A DNA stretch of 64,000 nucleotides from Zizania palustris (taxonomy: Eukaryota > Streptophyta > Magnoliopsida > Poales > Poaceae), in contig JAAALK010000082.1 in assembly GCA_019279435.1 (NCBI GenBank), positions 83,114,989-83,178,988 on the forward strand. The letters run 5' to 3'. Made by a program: the position numbers and the translations under genes. Positions 20,875 through 30,338 of this stretch are shown here, piece by piece (positions within the stretch are counted from its first letter, which is position 1; every line of letters starts with the position of its first letter). The notes below the pieces were generated by a model. It saw only the letters and a list, made by a program, of their open reading frames with translations, searched no databases and was not told the origin of the DNA.

Positions 20875-23800
20875 CTAAAAAGGATACACAACACCCAAAT
20901 CCCCTCGTAAACGCTCAAAAGTAGACTGATCTAGGGGTTTGGTGAAAATGTCAGCCAACTGATGATGGGTATCAACATGAACAAGGTCAATGACACCTTT
21001 CTCATATTGATCCCGCAAAAAGTGAAAGCGCACATCAATGTGTTTGGTTTTTGAATGAAGACATGGGTTTTTCCCTACACTAATTGCACTGGTGCTGTCG
21101 CAAAACAAAGGAACTCTGGTAGGAAAGAACAACCCAAAATCTCGCAGAGTGGAAATCATCCAAACCAACTGTGAGCAGCAGCTAGCAGCAGCTACATACT
21201 CAGCCTCTGTGGTCGAAAGAGCAACTCCAGATTGCTTTCGAGAAGACCAAGAGACAAGAGAAGAACCAAGAAACTGGCAAGTACCGGAAGTCGACTTGCG
21301 ATCCAACCGGCACCCACCAAAGTCAGCGTCCGAAAAGCTAGATAAATCAAGAGAACATGATGCTGAATAGTAAAGACCAAGATCAGGCGCATAGGTGAGA
21401 TATCTGAAGATGCGCTTGACAGCCTGCCGATGAGACGCGCGTGGTGAAGACTGGAAGCGCGCGCACAGTCCCACGGCGAACTGTATGTCTGGCCTAGTCG
21501 CCGTCAAGTACAGCAGCGACCCGATCATCCCTCGAAATTCTCTCTCGTTGACCTTGACGCCGCTCTCGTCTTTGTCCAGACCCCCAGAAGTGCCCATCGG
21601 GGTCATCTGCGGCTTCAGCTCACCACCAAAGTCAAATTTTTTCAACATGTCACGAGTGTACTTACCTTGGTGGATGAAGGTGCCGTCCTTGGTCTGCTTG
21701 ATCTGGAGCCCTAGAAAGTACTTGAGTTCACCCATGAGGCTCATCTCGAATTCGCTGTGCATCTGCTCAGAAAACTTGGACACAAGATCATTAGAAGTAC
21801 CGCCAAAGATAATATCGTCCACGTATATCTGAGCGACTAAAAAATCTAAAGCATCTCTGAGTAAGAAGAGAGTCTTATCCACAGAACCCATCACAAAGCC
21901 CTTCCCCAACAAAAACTGCTTTAACCGGTCATACCAAGCCCTGGGGGCTTGCTTTAACCCGTATAAAGCTTTCTGCAGCTTAAAAACATGTCGAGGAAAC
22001 TTGGGGTTTTCAAAACCGGGGGGCTGCCTAACATAAACCTCCTCCTCTATGTACCCGTTCAGAAAAGCACTCTTGACGTCCATTTGAAAAAGCTTAAAAC
22101 CCTTCGAAGCGGCAAAAGCTAAAAGAATGCGAATGGACTCAAGACGGGCAACAGGGGCGAAGGTTTCTTCAAAATCAATACCTTCCTTCTGGCAAAAACC
22201 CTGGGCAACTAGTCGAGCTTTGTTGCGCACCACAACCCCATCTTCACCTTGCTTGTTCTTGAACACCCACTTGGTGCCTATGGGGTTGCATCCTGGTGGC
22301 AGCTCTACTAGAGTCCAAACCCGATTGCGGACAAAATTCTCAAGCTCTTCTTGCATGGCATTAATCCAGTTCGAGTCAGAAAGAGCATGAGAAATGTCTC
22401 TGGGCTCAAAAGATGCAACAAAAGCAGATTCAGCAAACACAGCAAGAGAGTCAACAGACGAACGCAAAGTTCTTGAAGACACATCACCGATGATGAGCTC
22501 TGAGGGGTGATCACGCTGAACTGCTCGGGATCCCTGGTGATCTGAAGTCACCTCACCGGAGTCAGCAGCTGGCACCTCTGGACTCGACTGAGGGGGCTCG
22601 ATCGAAGTGGAAGAAGTGATCAGAGGCCCGCCCTCATCCTCAGTCGAAGTCTCAGAAGGTGTGGGCTCTGCAGGAGATGCAGAAGGCCCACCCTCATCAG
22701 CAGCTGGAGTATCCTCATCTTCCTCGAAGATGGACTCTCCGAGCTCACCATCACCACAAAGCTCAAAAGAAGGAGTTGAAGAAGGCAAGGACTCATCAAA
22801 AGAAACCTCACAAGTCTCGACAAGCTGCTGGGAGTCGAGGTTCCAAACACGGAAGCCTCGAGAATGCAAAGCATAACCAAGAAAAACTCCATCCCAGCAA
22901 CGAGACTCAAGTTTGTCCAAATGCCCTCCCTTCTTGAGCACAAAGCACTTGCAGCCAAACGCTCGCAAGTGGCTCACCTTGGGCTGTCTACCAAACCGCA
23001 ACTCATATGAGGTCTTACCTAGGTAAGCTCTAAGAAAAATGCGGTTGGCCAGATAGCAAGCCGTGTTCATGGCTTCAGCCCAAAAGCGCCTAGGAGTCCT
23101 GTGCTCATCGAGCATCGTCCTGGCCATCTCGACTAGCGTGCGGTTCTTTCGTTCCACAACGCCATTCTGTGGGGGAGTGTAAGGAGCAGAAAACTGATGG
23201 TCAAGACCCTGATCACTACAGAAGCTGACGAACTGAGAGTTCTTGAACTCAGAGCCGTTGTCGGAGCGAATTGCTCGCATCCGACCATTGTTCTCATTCT
23301 TCAGCTTCAAAATCAGGTCATGAACAAATTGAAAAGTTTCATCCTTAGACTCCAAAAAGAAAACCCACGAGAATCGAGAAAAATCGTCAACAATCACAAG
23401 TGCGTACCACTTCCCACCGACTGAGCGTACCCGAGCTGGACCGACAGTGTCCATGTGTAACAGCTCGCCCGGATACGAAGTCATCACCTGAGTCACAGGT
23501 GAGTGAGAAGCGGCAACCATTTTCCCGTGACGACAGGGATGGCAAACTAGATCCTTCTCCATCTTAAGCTTGGGCAATCCTCGGATGAGGTCCATAGAGC
23601 TCAACCTGACTAGCAGGTCAAAACTCAAATGGCCTAACCTCCTATGCCACTTCCAGAGCTCAGAAGAAGATCCAGCAATTAAACAGCGAGAAGGGTCAAA
23701 AGAACTAGAGAAGTCAATCCGAAAAACTTTACCGAAAGGTAATATCTGGCAAATCAAAGACCCTCTAGAATCAAACACAGAAGAATTGCCCTTCTTAAAA

Positions 23801-24069
23801 CGCACCTCCAAACCATCCTCAAGAAGTTGCGAAACAGAAATCAAATTGAAGTTCAAGTTTCCAACCAAAGCAACGTTCTTCAAAGAAAAATGGTCTGAAA
23901 TGCGAATTGAGCCAATGCCACTTACTTTCCCTTGACCACTGTTCCCGAAGGTGATGTACTCTTTAGAGCTCGGGGGAGTGAGACTGGAGAACCATCTGCG
24001 ATGTCCCGTCATGTGGCGAGAGCATCCTGAGTCCATGATCCAAACGTCCTCCAGTCCCCGATCCTGCAC
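20875..24069 (-). CDS. pol: S3 pol polyprotein
   Basis: 1064 codons without interruption. Domains by residue: aspartic protease (DSG at 13-15, in MDSGCSRHM), pre-integrase zinc site H142, H147, C176, C179, integrase core D207 (HMDTVGP), D270 (RSDNGSEF), E306 (GVVERKN), a linker rich in S/P/E (about 430-540), reverse transcriptase (about 570-800, with FQMDVKSAFLNG at 661 and the YVDD catalytic box at 749-752) and RNase H (about 860-1040, with SDADFGG and ALSTTEAEYVA). The order PR-IN-RT-RH is that of Ty1/copia. The frame begins two bases after the gag stop and is -1 relative to gag, so expression probably needs recoding; the true first residue is unknown because the open frame extends upstream of the listed GTG. 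Confidence 0.93.
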   Translation of the reverse strand: MQDRGLEDVWIMDSGCSRHMTGHRRWFSSLTPPSSKEYITFGNSGQGKVSGIGSIRISDHFSLKNVALVGNLNFNLISVSQLLEDGLEVRFKKGNSSVFDSRGSLICQILPFGKVFRIDFSSSFDPSRCLIAGSSSELWKWHRRLGHLSFDLLVRLSSMDLIRGLPKLKMEKDLVCHPCRHGKMVAASHSPVTQVMTSYPGELLHMDTVGPARVRSVGGKWYALVIVDDFSRFSWVFFLESKDETFQFVHDLILKLKNENNGRMRAIRSDNGSEFKNSQFVSFCSDQGLDHQFSAPYTPPQNGVVERKNRTLVEMARTMLDEHRTPRRFWAEAMNTACYLANRIFLRAYLGKTSYELRFGRQPKVSHLRAFGCKCFVLKKGGHLDKLESRCWDGVFLGYALHSRGFRVWNLDSQQLVETCEVSFDESLPSSTPSFELCGDGELGESIFEEDEDTPAADEGGPSASPAEPTPSETSTEDEGGPLITSSTSIEPPQSSPEVPAADSGEVTSDHQGSRAVQRDHPSELIIGDVSSRTLRSSVDSLAVFAESAFVASFEPRDISHALSDSNWINAMQEELENFVRNRVWTLVELPPGCNPIGTKWVFKNKQGEDGVVVRNKARLVAQGFCQKEGIDFEETFAPVARLESIRILLAFAASKGFKLFQMDVKSAFLNGYIEEEVYVRQPPGFENPKFPRHVFKLQKALYGLKQAPRAWYDRLKQFLLGKGFVMGSVDKTLFLLRDALDFLVAQIYVDDIIFGGTSNDLVSKFSEQMHSEFEMSLMGELKYFLGLQIKQTKDGTFIHQGKYTRDMLKKFDFGGELKPQMTPMGTSGGLDKDESGVKVNEREFRGMIGSLLYLTATRPDIQFAVGLCARFQSSPRASHRQAVKRIFRYLTYAPDLGLYYSASCSLDLSSFSDADFGGCRLDRKSTSGTCQFLGSSLVSWSSRKQSGVALSTTEAEYVAAASCCSQLVWMISTLRDFGLFFPTRVPLFCDSTSAISVGKNPCLHSKTKHIDVRFHFLRDQYEKGVIDLVHVDTHHQLADIFTKPLDQSTFERLRGDLGVVYPF

Positions 24070-24071
24070 AA

Positions 24072-25136
24072 TCAGTGGTTGTAAGTGGGAGCAAATGGTC
24101 CGGCACCGGGTTTAGCAAAAGAGCTAAACCAGTGTCGAGCCATCTGCTCAAAAGACGGAAAGCAGAAATCATCAGAAAAGCTTGGACCATAACGCGGCTC
24201 AAAGCGCGGTCCTCGGTTCTGCCTAAAACCTCGGCTACGAGGTCCAGGTCCGTAGCCAAAACGGCCTGGAGCTCTACCGGAACGAGCACCACCATCTGGA
24301 GCACGGGCATGAAAGCCGTCTCCTCTACCACCACCTACACGACGCGGCCTGGCCTCCAGCCTCTCCCCGCGTCGAGGAACACGCAGTCTACCACCCTGCT
24401 GGTAGAACTGCTCCCGACCACCACGAGCACGCTCTGCTCTCTCAACCCGCTTCCTCCTGAAGCAAAACTCCGCAAGATGCCCGTCTCTCTGACAGTACTC
24501 ACAAAGATAGGTGGGCTTCTTGGAATGTGATTGAGGCTTGGGGTTCTTGGGCTTAGTGGTGTTTGGTGTCGGCTTCTTGGGTTGAGAGGGTCCAGGAAGA
24601 GAGTCAAGAGAAGTGTGGAGGAGTTTGGGCTTTGGAACCCAGATGGGTTTCTTGGGTGGAGCTTTGGGTGGTTCATGGATCATTCCATCCTTGGGCTGAC
24701 AAGCCTGGGAAGACTCAGTGGAATGGGTCTTGGGATATCTCTGCTCAGGAGTCATTTTACTCCACTCCACTGCCCGGCTAATGGCACTCTCAAAGTCAGC
24801 CTTGGTATAGGTGTAACCTACCCCAAACCCATCTTGCCTCTTGAACTGCTGGATCATCATGCCGAGCTGAGGCTCTCTGGCACTGATCCAACTCAGGATA
24901 GAACGGAGGTAAAAGTTCTCATTCTGAGAATCAGCTAGCTCCTCTCTCAAGGATGCTAGTACCTCCACCTGAGACAAGCAGGTCTCACACTCACTATCTA
25001 CCTGGACAGACTTCTTGGCTTTCAGCTTAATCAACTCAAGTCTAAGAGACAGACAGTTCTCACAGACAGTTGGTGGAATTGACAATGTCTCAAGCTCTAG
25101 CCTAGTCTGCGCCAGCTCAGCTCTCATTCTCTCCAA
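24072..25136 (-). CDS. gag: S3 gag, C-terminal part
   Basis: 354 codons continuing gag after a frameshift. They contain leucine/glutamate-rich coiled coil (about residues 1-90), the block WISAREPQLGMMIQQFKRQ, a basic proline-rich region, the second CCHC knuckle (CEYCQRDGHLAEFC) and an RGG-like tail. In S2 the corresponding region runs on from the first half without this break, so the S3 start codon at 25136 is probably not a natural start. Gag parts of this kind bind RNA and assemble particles. Confidence 0.85.
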   Translation of the reverse strand: MERMRAELAQTRLELETLSIPPTVCENCLSLRLELIKLKAKKSVQVDSECETCLSQVEVLASLREELADSQNENFYLRSILSWISAREPQLGMMIQQFKRQDGFGVGYTYTKADFESAISRAVEWSKMTPEQRYPKTHSTESSQACQPKDGMIHEPPKAPPKKPIWVPKPKLLHTSLDSLPGPSQPKKPTPNTTKPKNPKPQSHSKKPTYLCEYCQRDGHLAEFCFRRKRVERAERARGGREQFYQQGGRLRVPRRGERLEARPRRVGGGRGDGFHARAPDGGARSGRAPGRFGYGPGPRSRGFRQNRGPRFEPRYGPSFSDDFCFPSFEQMARHWFSSFAKPGAGPFAPTYNH

Positions 25137-25165
25137 ATCACCCAGACACTCATCGCCCTTAGCTT

Positions 25166-26830
25166 TCAGCTCAGAAAACTAGCAAGATGTGATGGGCAAT
25201 CAGCACGGGGTAGGACGACGGTGGCTTGAGCATCTTTCAGCTCCAGCTGAGCGCTTTCAAGCTCAGTGGCCAAAGCGTCCCTCTCATCAACCCTTTCTGT
25301 GTACCTGGACTTCAGAGTCGACAGATCACACAGAAGCACCTCACACTTTGGGCACTCACTGCTATCACCCAAGCAAGGAGAAGAAGATAGACTCTCAATT
25401 CTGCCGTTGGCCACGGCAAGCTCACTCTCTAACTCATCTATCCTCTTCTTAGCCCCTCTAAGCAGTTTTTCCCGATACTTTAACTCCTGACGATTGCTTT
25501 CAAGTAAATCAACGATTTCGCGTTCATAGGATGATACCTTTTCATTGTCGTCGTCGTCGGAGTCATCGGAGGAGCCCTTCTCTTCCTTATCCCCAAGAGC
25601 CATTGAGCAGAAACTCTTGCGGGATCTTCGGCGCTGGTGTGAGCGGCTCTTCGGTCTGTCCCCGAAGGCCATGAAGCAAAGGCCTGCTGGATCGTCCTTG
25701 TCCTTCCCCTTCCTGATGATGATCTCCTCATCGCTCGAGCTCGATGAAGAGGAAGAAGACGTGGACCGCTTGGAGTAGCTCTTCTCCATCTCAGCGAAGA
25801 AGGCCTTGTCACGCTTCTTGTTCTCTCGCCGGTAGTCCTTCAGGGCCTTTCTGAAGAATCTGGTTTTTGGCTTGCCCTTGTTGAAGGAGGAGCTGTCGTG
25901 CTTGCCGGAGTCGTGGAAGCCACCACCGGTGCCCTTCTTGTGGCCATTGCGCTTGGGGCAGTCGGCGATGAAGTGTCCTGGATCACCACACTCAAAGCAT
26001 CCGGTCTTTGTGCCGTGTCTTTTGAACATCCTCTTATCATAGACACGACGCACCCGGTTGTTAAAAAGACACAAATCATCATCTCCCAACGACTCAAGCT
26101 GATCCTCAGTGATAGACATCAAAGAGAACCCAACACAACTCACAGAGGAGGGATCAACAGAAGGTGTAGCAAGGGCCAGAGACTTTGATCCAGAGCCAGT
26201 GAGATTTGATCTCAACTGGGTATCAACCTCGGTGGCCTTCAGCTTGCTAAACAAATCAGAAATGGTCAAGGTATCATAAGAAGTGCTCTCAATGATAGAG
26301 GATACCTTGATCTCCCAGATCTTTGGGTCCAAGGTATGAAGAACCTTGAGCGCCTGTTCATGATCTGAGACCAACTGAACACCCTCAGCCTTGTTGTCCC
26401 GAAGCTTGTTTATGATCGACTGAAAACGACCAAACAATGCTTCAACAGATTCACCCGGCTTTTGTGTGAAGTTCTCGTACTCACGCCGGTAGGTCTGATA
26501 GAGCCGAGCCTTGACCTGAGCTGTCCCCTCATGGTGTGCCTGGAGGGTAGCCCAGATCTCTCTCGCAGTAGAGAGATGGCTCACACGCTCAAACTCAGTG
26601 GGACCCAAACCAGAAAACAAGATGTTCACCGCTTTGCTATTGTTCACATGCTGGGCGATGATACCAGGAGAATCACGCTCAGCAACTGGCAATATGACAA
26701 ACGTAGCGTGAACGCAAATGTCCCAGATGTCCGAGCTTTGGCTCATGAGATAGGCTCGCATGCGAGTCTTCCAATAATTATAGCCATAAGCTTCCAAGGA
26801 CGGGACCTTGCCAGGAGAAGTCATGATCAC
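25166..26830 (-). CDS. gag: S3 gag, N-terminal part
   Basis: 554 codons from an ATG 46 bp inside the primer site. Residues 1-190 form a UBN2/copia-gag-like domain (SLEAYGYNYWKTRMRAYLMS, EIWATLQAHHEGTAQVK). The first CCHC knuckle is at 278-291 (CFECGDPGHFIADC). A serine run followed by acidic/basic stretches lies near 355-430 and leucine-rich coiled coil follows. It ends at 25166 by a frameshift relative to S2 and S1, shortly after CPSHLA; the rest of gag is in the next frame at 25136. Whether this is a real lesion or a sequencing or assembly error cannot be told here. Confidence 0.9.
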   Translation of the reverse strand: MIMTSPGKVPSLEAYGYNYWKTRMRAYLMSQSSDIWDICVHATFVILPVAERDSPGIIAQHVNNSKAVNILFSGLGPTEFERVSHLSTAREIWATLQAHHEGTAQVKARLYQTYRREYENFTQKPGESVEALFGRFQSIINKLRDNKAEGVQLVSDHEQALKVLHTLDPKIWEIKVSSIIESTSYDTLTISDLFSKLKATEVDTQLRSNLTGSGSKSLALATPSVDPSSVSCVGFSLMSITEDQLESLGDDDLCLFNNRVRRVYDKRMFKRHGTKTGCFECGDPGHFIADCPKRNGHKKGTGGGFHDSGKHDSSSFNKGKPKTRFFRKALKDYRRENKKRDKAFFAEMEKSYSKRSTSSSSSSSSSDEEIIIRKGKDKDDPAGLCFMAFGDRPKSRSHQRRRSRKSFCSMALGDKEEKGSSDDSDDDDNEKVSSYEREIVDLLESNRQELKYREKLLRGAKKRIDELESELAVANGRIESLSSSPCLGDSSECPKCEVLLCDLSTLKSRYTERVDERDALATELESAQLELKDAQATVVLPRADCPSHLASFLS

Positions 26831-26875
26831 TACTGGGGTTAAGAACCGGTTAAGGTATGGAAAAACCCTAACCAG

Positions 26876-26887
26876 GCTCTGATACCA
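26876..26887 (-). promoter_or_regulatory. S3 primer-binding site (initiator tRNA-Met)
   Basis: The minus strand reads TGGTATCAGAGC, a perfect match to the plant initiator-Met primer site used by copia elements, two bases from the 5' LTR. Confidence 0.93.
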
Positions 26888-26889
26888 CT

Positions 26890-29327
26890 TGTAGGACCGA
26901 AAGTAGCGACCAGAGGGGGGGTGAATGGGCGCCTAAAAAATTCTTTCGAATCAATGGCCTGCTCCCAATACCCAACGCACCTCGACAGACTTAGCAAGGA
27001 AAAGTAAACAGATCAACAAGACCTAAAAAGATCTAGCCTAAAAACAACCAGTGTCCTAATCGAAAAGACACCCACACAGTGCTAACAGGCAGATTAAATA
27101 AAGCATTCAAATCATGACAGATCAAACTTCACAGAAATAAATCATCACAGCAATTTATCTGAGTTTGAGAGGTTACTGTTCAAAGTTGTCTCCTGTTAGG
27201 TACATGATGAAGCCTGTGCAGAGCGAAGCATTAAGAGAGATGTGTAATGAAAAAATGTTTCCAAGAAAAGTATTTCAGAGTAAACTCATCTAACACTGAT
27301 AGAAATTGTTCATTCAGGAATTAGTTAGAGAGAAAGATATATCCAACATTTTTGAGTTCTGTTAGATAATTACTGAAGCAGGTTCAGTAATAAAACTAAC
27401 AACTTCTTCACAGCTATTTCAGATAACTGCAACTTAAAAAGTTAGGCAGGGGACAGAACAGGGACAACTCTAAAAAGCAAGACTGGACAAACAAAACTCT
27501 GACAGATTAAAGTAGAACTTGCTCTTTGTCTGATTCAAGCACAAAACGAACTGCTAATGTGTAATTAGGAAAAGCAACTTTTCAGTGTGCAGAGAGAACA
27601 TATGAACATATTCTATCTTCTCAAACCTTTTTGTCCAGCCAAAATTGATGAGAAGTGTATCAAAAGATTCGGGTTTCCTTTAAAAGACAACCCTGTACAT
27701 GCATTGCTGATTGATATGCACTTCAAGTATTCAAACAAGTACAAATCATCACAAGATAATGAATCTCTTCAATACTTTTGTTCAGATAAAAAGAACAGGA
27801 TAGAAATTATAGTATTGAAAAGGTGAGCAATAGGACTCAGCAAGTATCTGATAAGGAACAGAGAATAAAGAAGATCAACATATTAGCATCATGATGATAA
27901 CTCATGTCTCCTGTTCAGATTTTTCAGAATAATTGCCTAGGAAGGCACATGAAACTTACACCAGGAGAAAACTTATTATACAGATTAAACTAGATCCACA
28001 AGTTGACAACTGAAATAGTACATGATCATGAATATTGACTATTCAGACATACATACAAAGATGTGATGAAAGTGAACAAAATAACACCACCATTTTCTGC
28101 ATTCAGGTTAGCACTCAAGATTTCTATCCTCTAAACTGATAGTCAAAAGACCTCTACTCTGTTGATTTCATCTGTGATGAACTAGAGCAGTATCCCTGAC
28201 TTAGTGAGGATGAACCAGAAAAGAAACAAACAAAACAGATCTGAAAACAGAAATTGATTACTTCAAGTAGTGTAAGCTGAATAGATGTATTTCAGATTGT
28301 TTCAGCGTACTGTTCTGTCTTTTCCAGCAGGAAAGTTCATTTCAGAAGCAATACTGCACTTTTGATGAACAAGAACATCATGAAGAAAAGGTTTAAATAG
28401 ATTGCAAACTTCGAAAATGGAACATTGAAATGATGATCAACAAGAGTTATAAAGGCTCCAGATTCAAACACAACATCTATCAAACAGTCTCAAACAGGAA
28501 TCTCAAAAGTGAGTCAAAGGAAGAAGAACTCGTACGCTACAGCACTTCAGAGACCATCGCTGAATCCAGTTTTCTGTAGCATTGTGGAACGATGAACAGG
28601 CAAAAGCTGTACAGAACAGGACTGAAAATCAGAGAAAAATATCTGAGGCACCAAGTGTTTTGTGATTAGGTAGCTCCTAAATGTTCAGCCAAAAAGATAG
28701 TAAACCCTAACCCTAGGGGTTGGGGCCTATTTATAGGCAGCCCAATAAAAGGGTAAAATGCAGAAATACCCCTGGGGTTTTTACAGATGCTGAAAATAAA
28801 AGGAAAAGACTAAACTGCCCTTAGGATATTTTTACAGACTCGACTGACAGACTGTGGGCCTAGGGACAAACTAGTAAACTCCTATTTACAGATGACTTAT
28901 CCGGAAGCTAAGCTTTCGTAGTGACTACGGCTTCTCTTCTGGACAATCCGATGCGAGATCAGCGGTCGTCAGTTTTTCGCCGAAACTGACAAAGCCTCCA
29001 CCGACTTTGCACCAGGTACCCGGATTGGGCCGGCCCGACTCCGCAGCTCTCTCAGCCCGGCAATCGCTCACCGCCCGTGTACCTGAGTCAATCCTGGTCA
29101 ACAGCCCAGTGGATCCTCTGCTGCTCCTAGCCCATGTACCCGGATTGGGCCAGCCCGACTTCACGGCCTCCTCTGCCCGACAGTCGCTCGCTGCCCGTGT
29201 ACCTGAGTCACACGCGGCCCAGACGCAGCAGGTCTTCTCTTCTCATTCCAGTCCTCTTTGACTATCGTTGACAATGACTCATCACATCTGGAGCCATGAG
29301 GCCCACGCTATTCAGCATGGCTCCTCA
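26890..29327 (-). repeat. S3 5' LTR
   Basis: 2438 bp, same length as the left LTR. I count about eight substitutions and no length change. The minus-strand TATA-like box at about 28725-28738 would drive the genomic RNA. Confidence 0.93.
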
Positions 29328-29332
29328 CCCTG
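29328..29332. repeat. Target-site duplication of S3 (right copy, ccctg)
   Basis: Second copy of ccctg; see 17055-17059. Confidence 0.92.
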
Positions 29333-30338
29333 TCATCAACCCTTTCTGTGTACCTGGACTTCAGAGTCGACAGGTCACACAGAAGCACCTCACACTACGG
29401 GCACTCACTGCTATCACCCAAGCAAGGAGAAGAAGATAGACTCTCAATTCTGCCGTTGGCCACGGCAAGCTCACTCTCTAACTCATCTATCCTCTTCTTA
29501 GCCCCCCTAAGCAGTTTTTCCCGATATTTCAACTCCTGACGATTGCTTTCAAGTAAATCAACGATTTCGCGCTCATAAGATGATACCTTGTTGTCATCGT
29601 CGTCGGAGTCGTCGGAGGAGCTCTTTTCTTCCCTATCCCCAAGAGCCATTGAGCAGAAGCTCTTGCGGGATCTTCGGCGCTGATGTGAGTGGCTCTTCGG
29701 CTTGTCTCCGAAGGCCATGAAGCAAAGGCCCGCTGGATCGTCCTTGTCCTTCCCCTTCCTGATGATGATCTCCTCATCGCTTGAGCTCGATGAAGAGGAA
29801 GAAGACGTGGACCGCTTGGAGTAGCTCTTCTCCATCTCAGCGAAGAAGGCCTTATCACGCTTCTTCTTCTCTCGCCGGTAGTCCTTCAGGGCCTTCTTGA
29901 AGAATCGGGTCTTCGGCTTGCCCTTGCTGAAGGATGGACTCTCGTGCTTGCCGGAGTCATGGAAGCTGCCACCGGTGCCCTTCTTGTATCCATTGCGCTT
30001 GGGGCAGTCGGCGATGAAGTGTCCTGGATCACCACACTCAAAGCATCCGGATTTCGTGCCGTGTCTTTTGAACATTCTCTTGTCATAGACACGACGCACC
30101 CGGTTGTTAAACAGACACAAATCATCATCTCCCAAAGACTCAAGCTGGTCCTCAGTGATAGACATCACGGAGAACCCAGCACAGCTCACAGCAGAGGGAT
30201 AAACAGAAGGTGTAGCAAGGGCCAGGGATTTTGATCCAGAACCAGTGAGATTTGATCTCAACTGGATATCTACCTCAGTGGCCTTCAGCTTGCTAAACAA
30301 CTCAGAAATGGTCAAGGTATCGTAAGAAGTGCTCTCAA
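29333..30338 (-). pseudogene. S2 gag, N-terminal half (5' truncated)
   Basis: The frame opens at the truncation and runs left through the end of the UBN2-like region, the first CCHC knuckle (CFECGDPGHFIADC near 30020-30060), the serine run and coiled coil, up to the S3 insertion. Roughly the first 185 codons of gag are missing: at 30338/30339 gag is fused directly to the LTR interior, deleting the gag start and primer site. The sequence that remains lacks stops over about 306 codons. Confidence 0.88.

Larger units (their letters stand above)
17060..29327 (-). mobile_element. S3: young full-length Sirevirus-like Ty1/copia element
   Basis: 12.27-kb element with two 2438-bp LTRs that differ at only about eight positions by eye, a perfect initiator-Met primer site, a 1064-codon uninterrupted pol frame, multiple polypurine tracts and a 5-bp duplication. 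Gag is complete in content but has one frameshift near 25170-25190. It is inserted in the gag of a related element (S2). It is the youngest and best-preserved element of the window. Confidence 0.95.
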
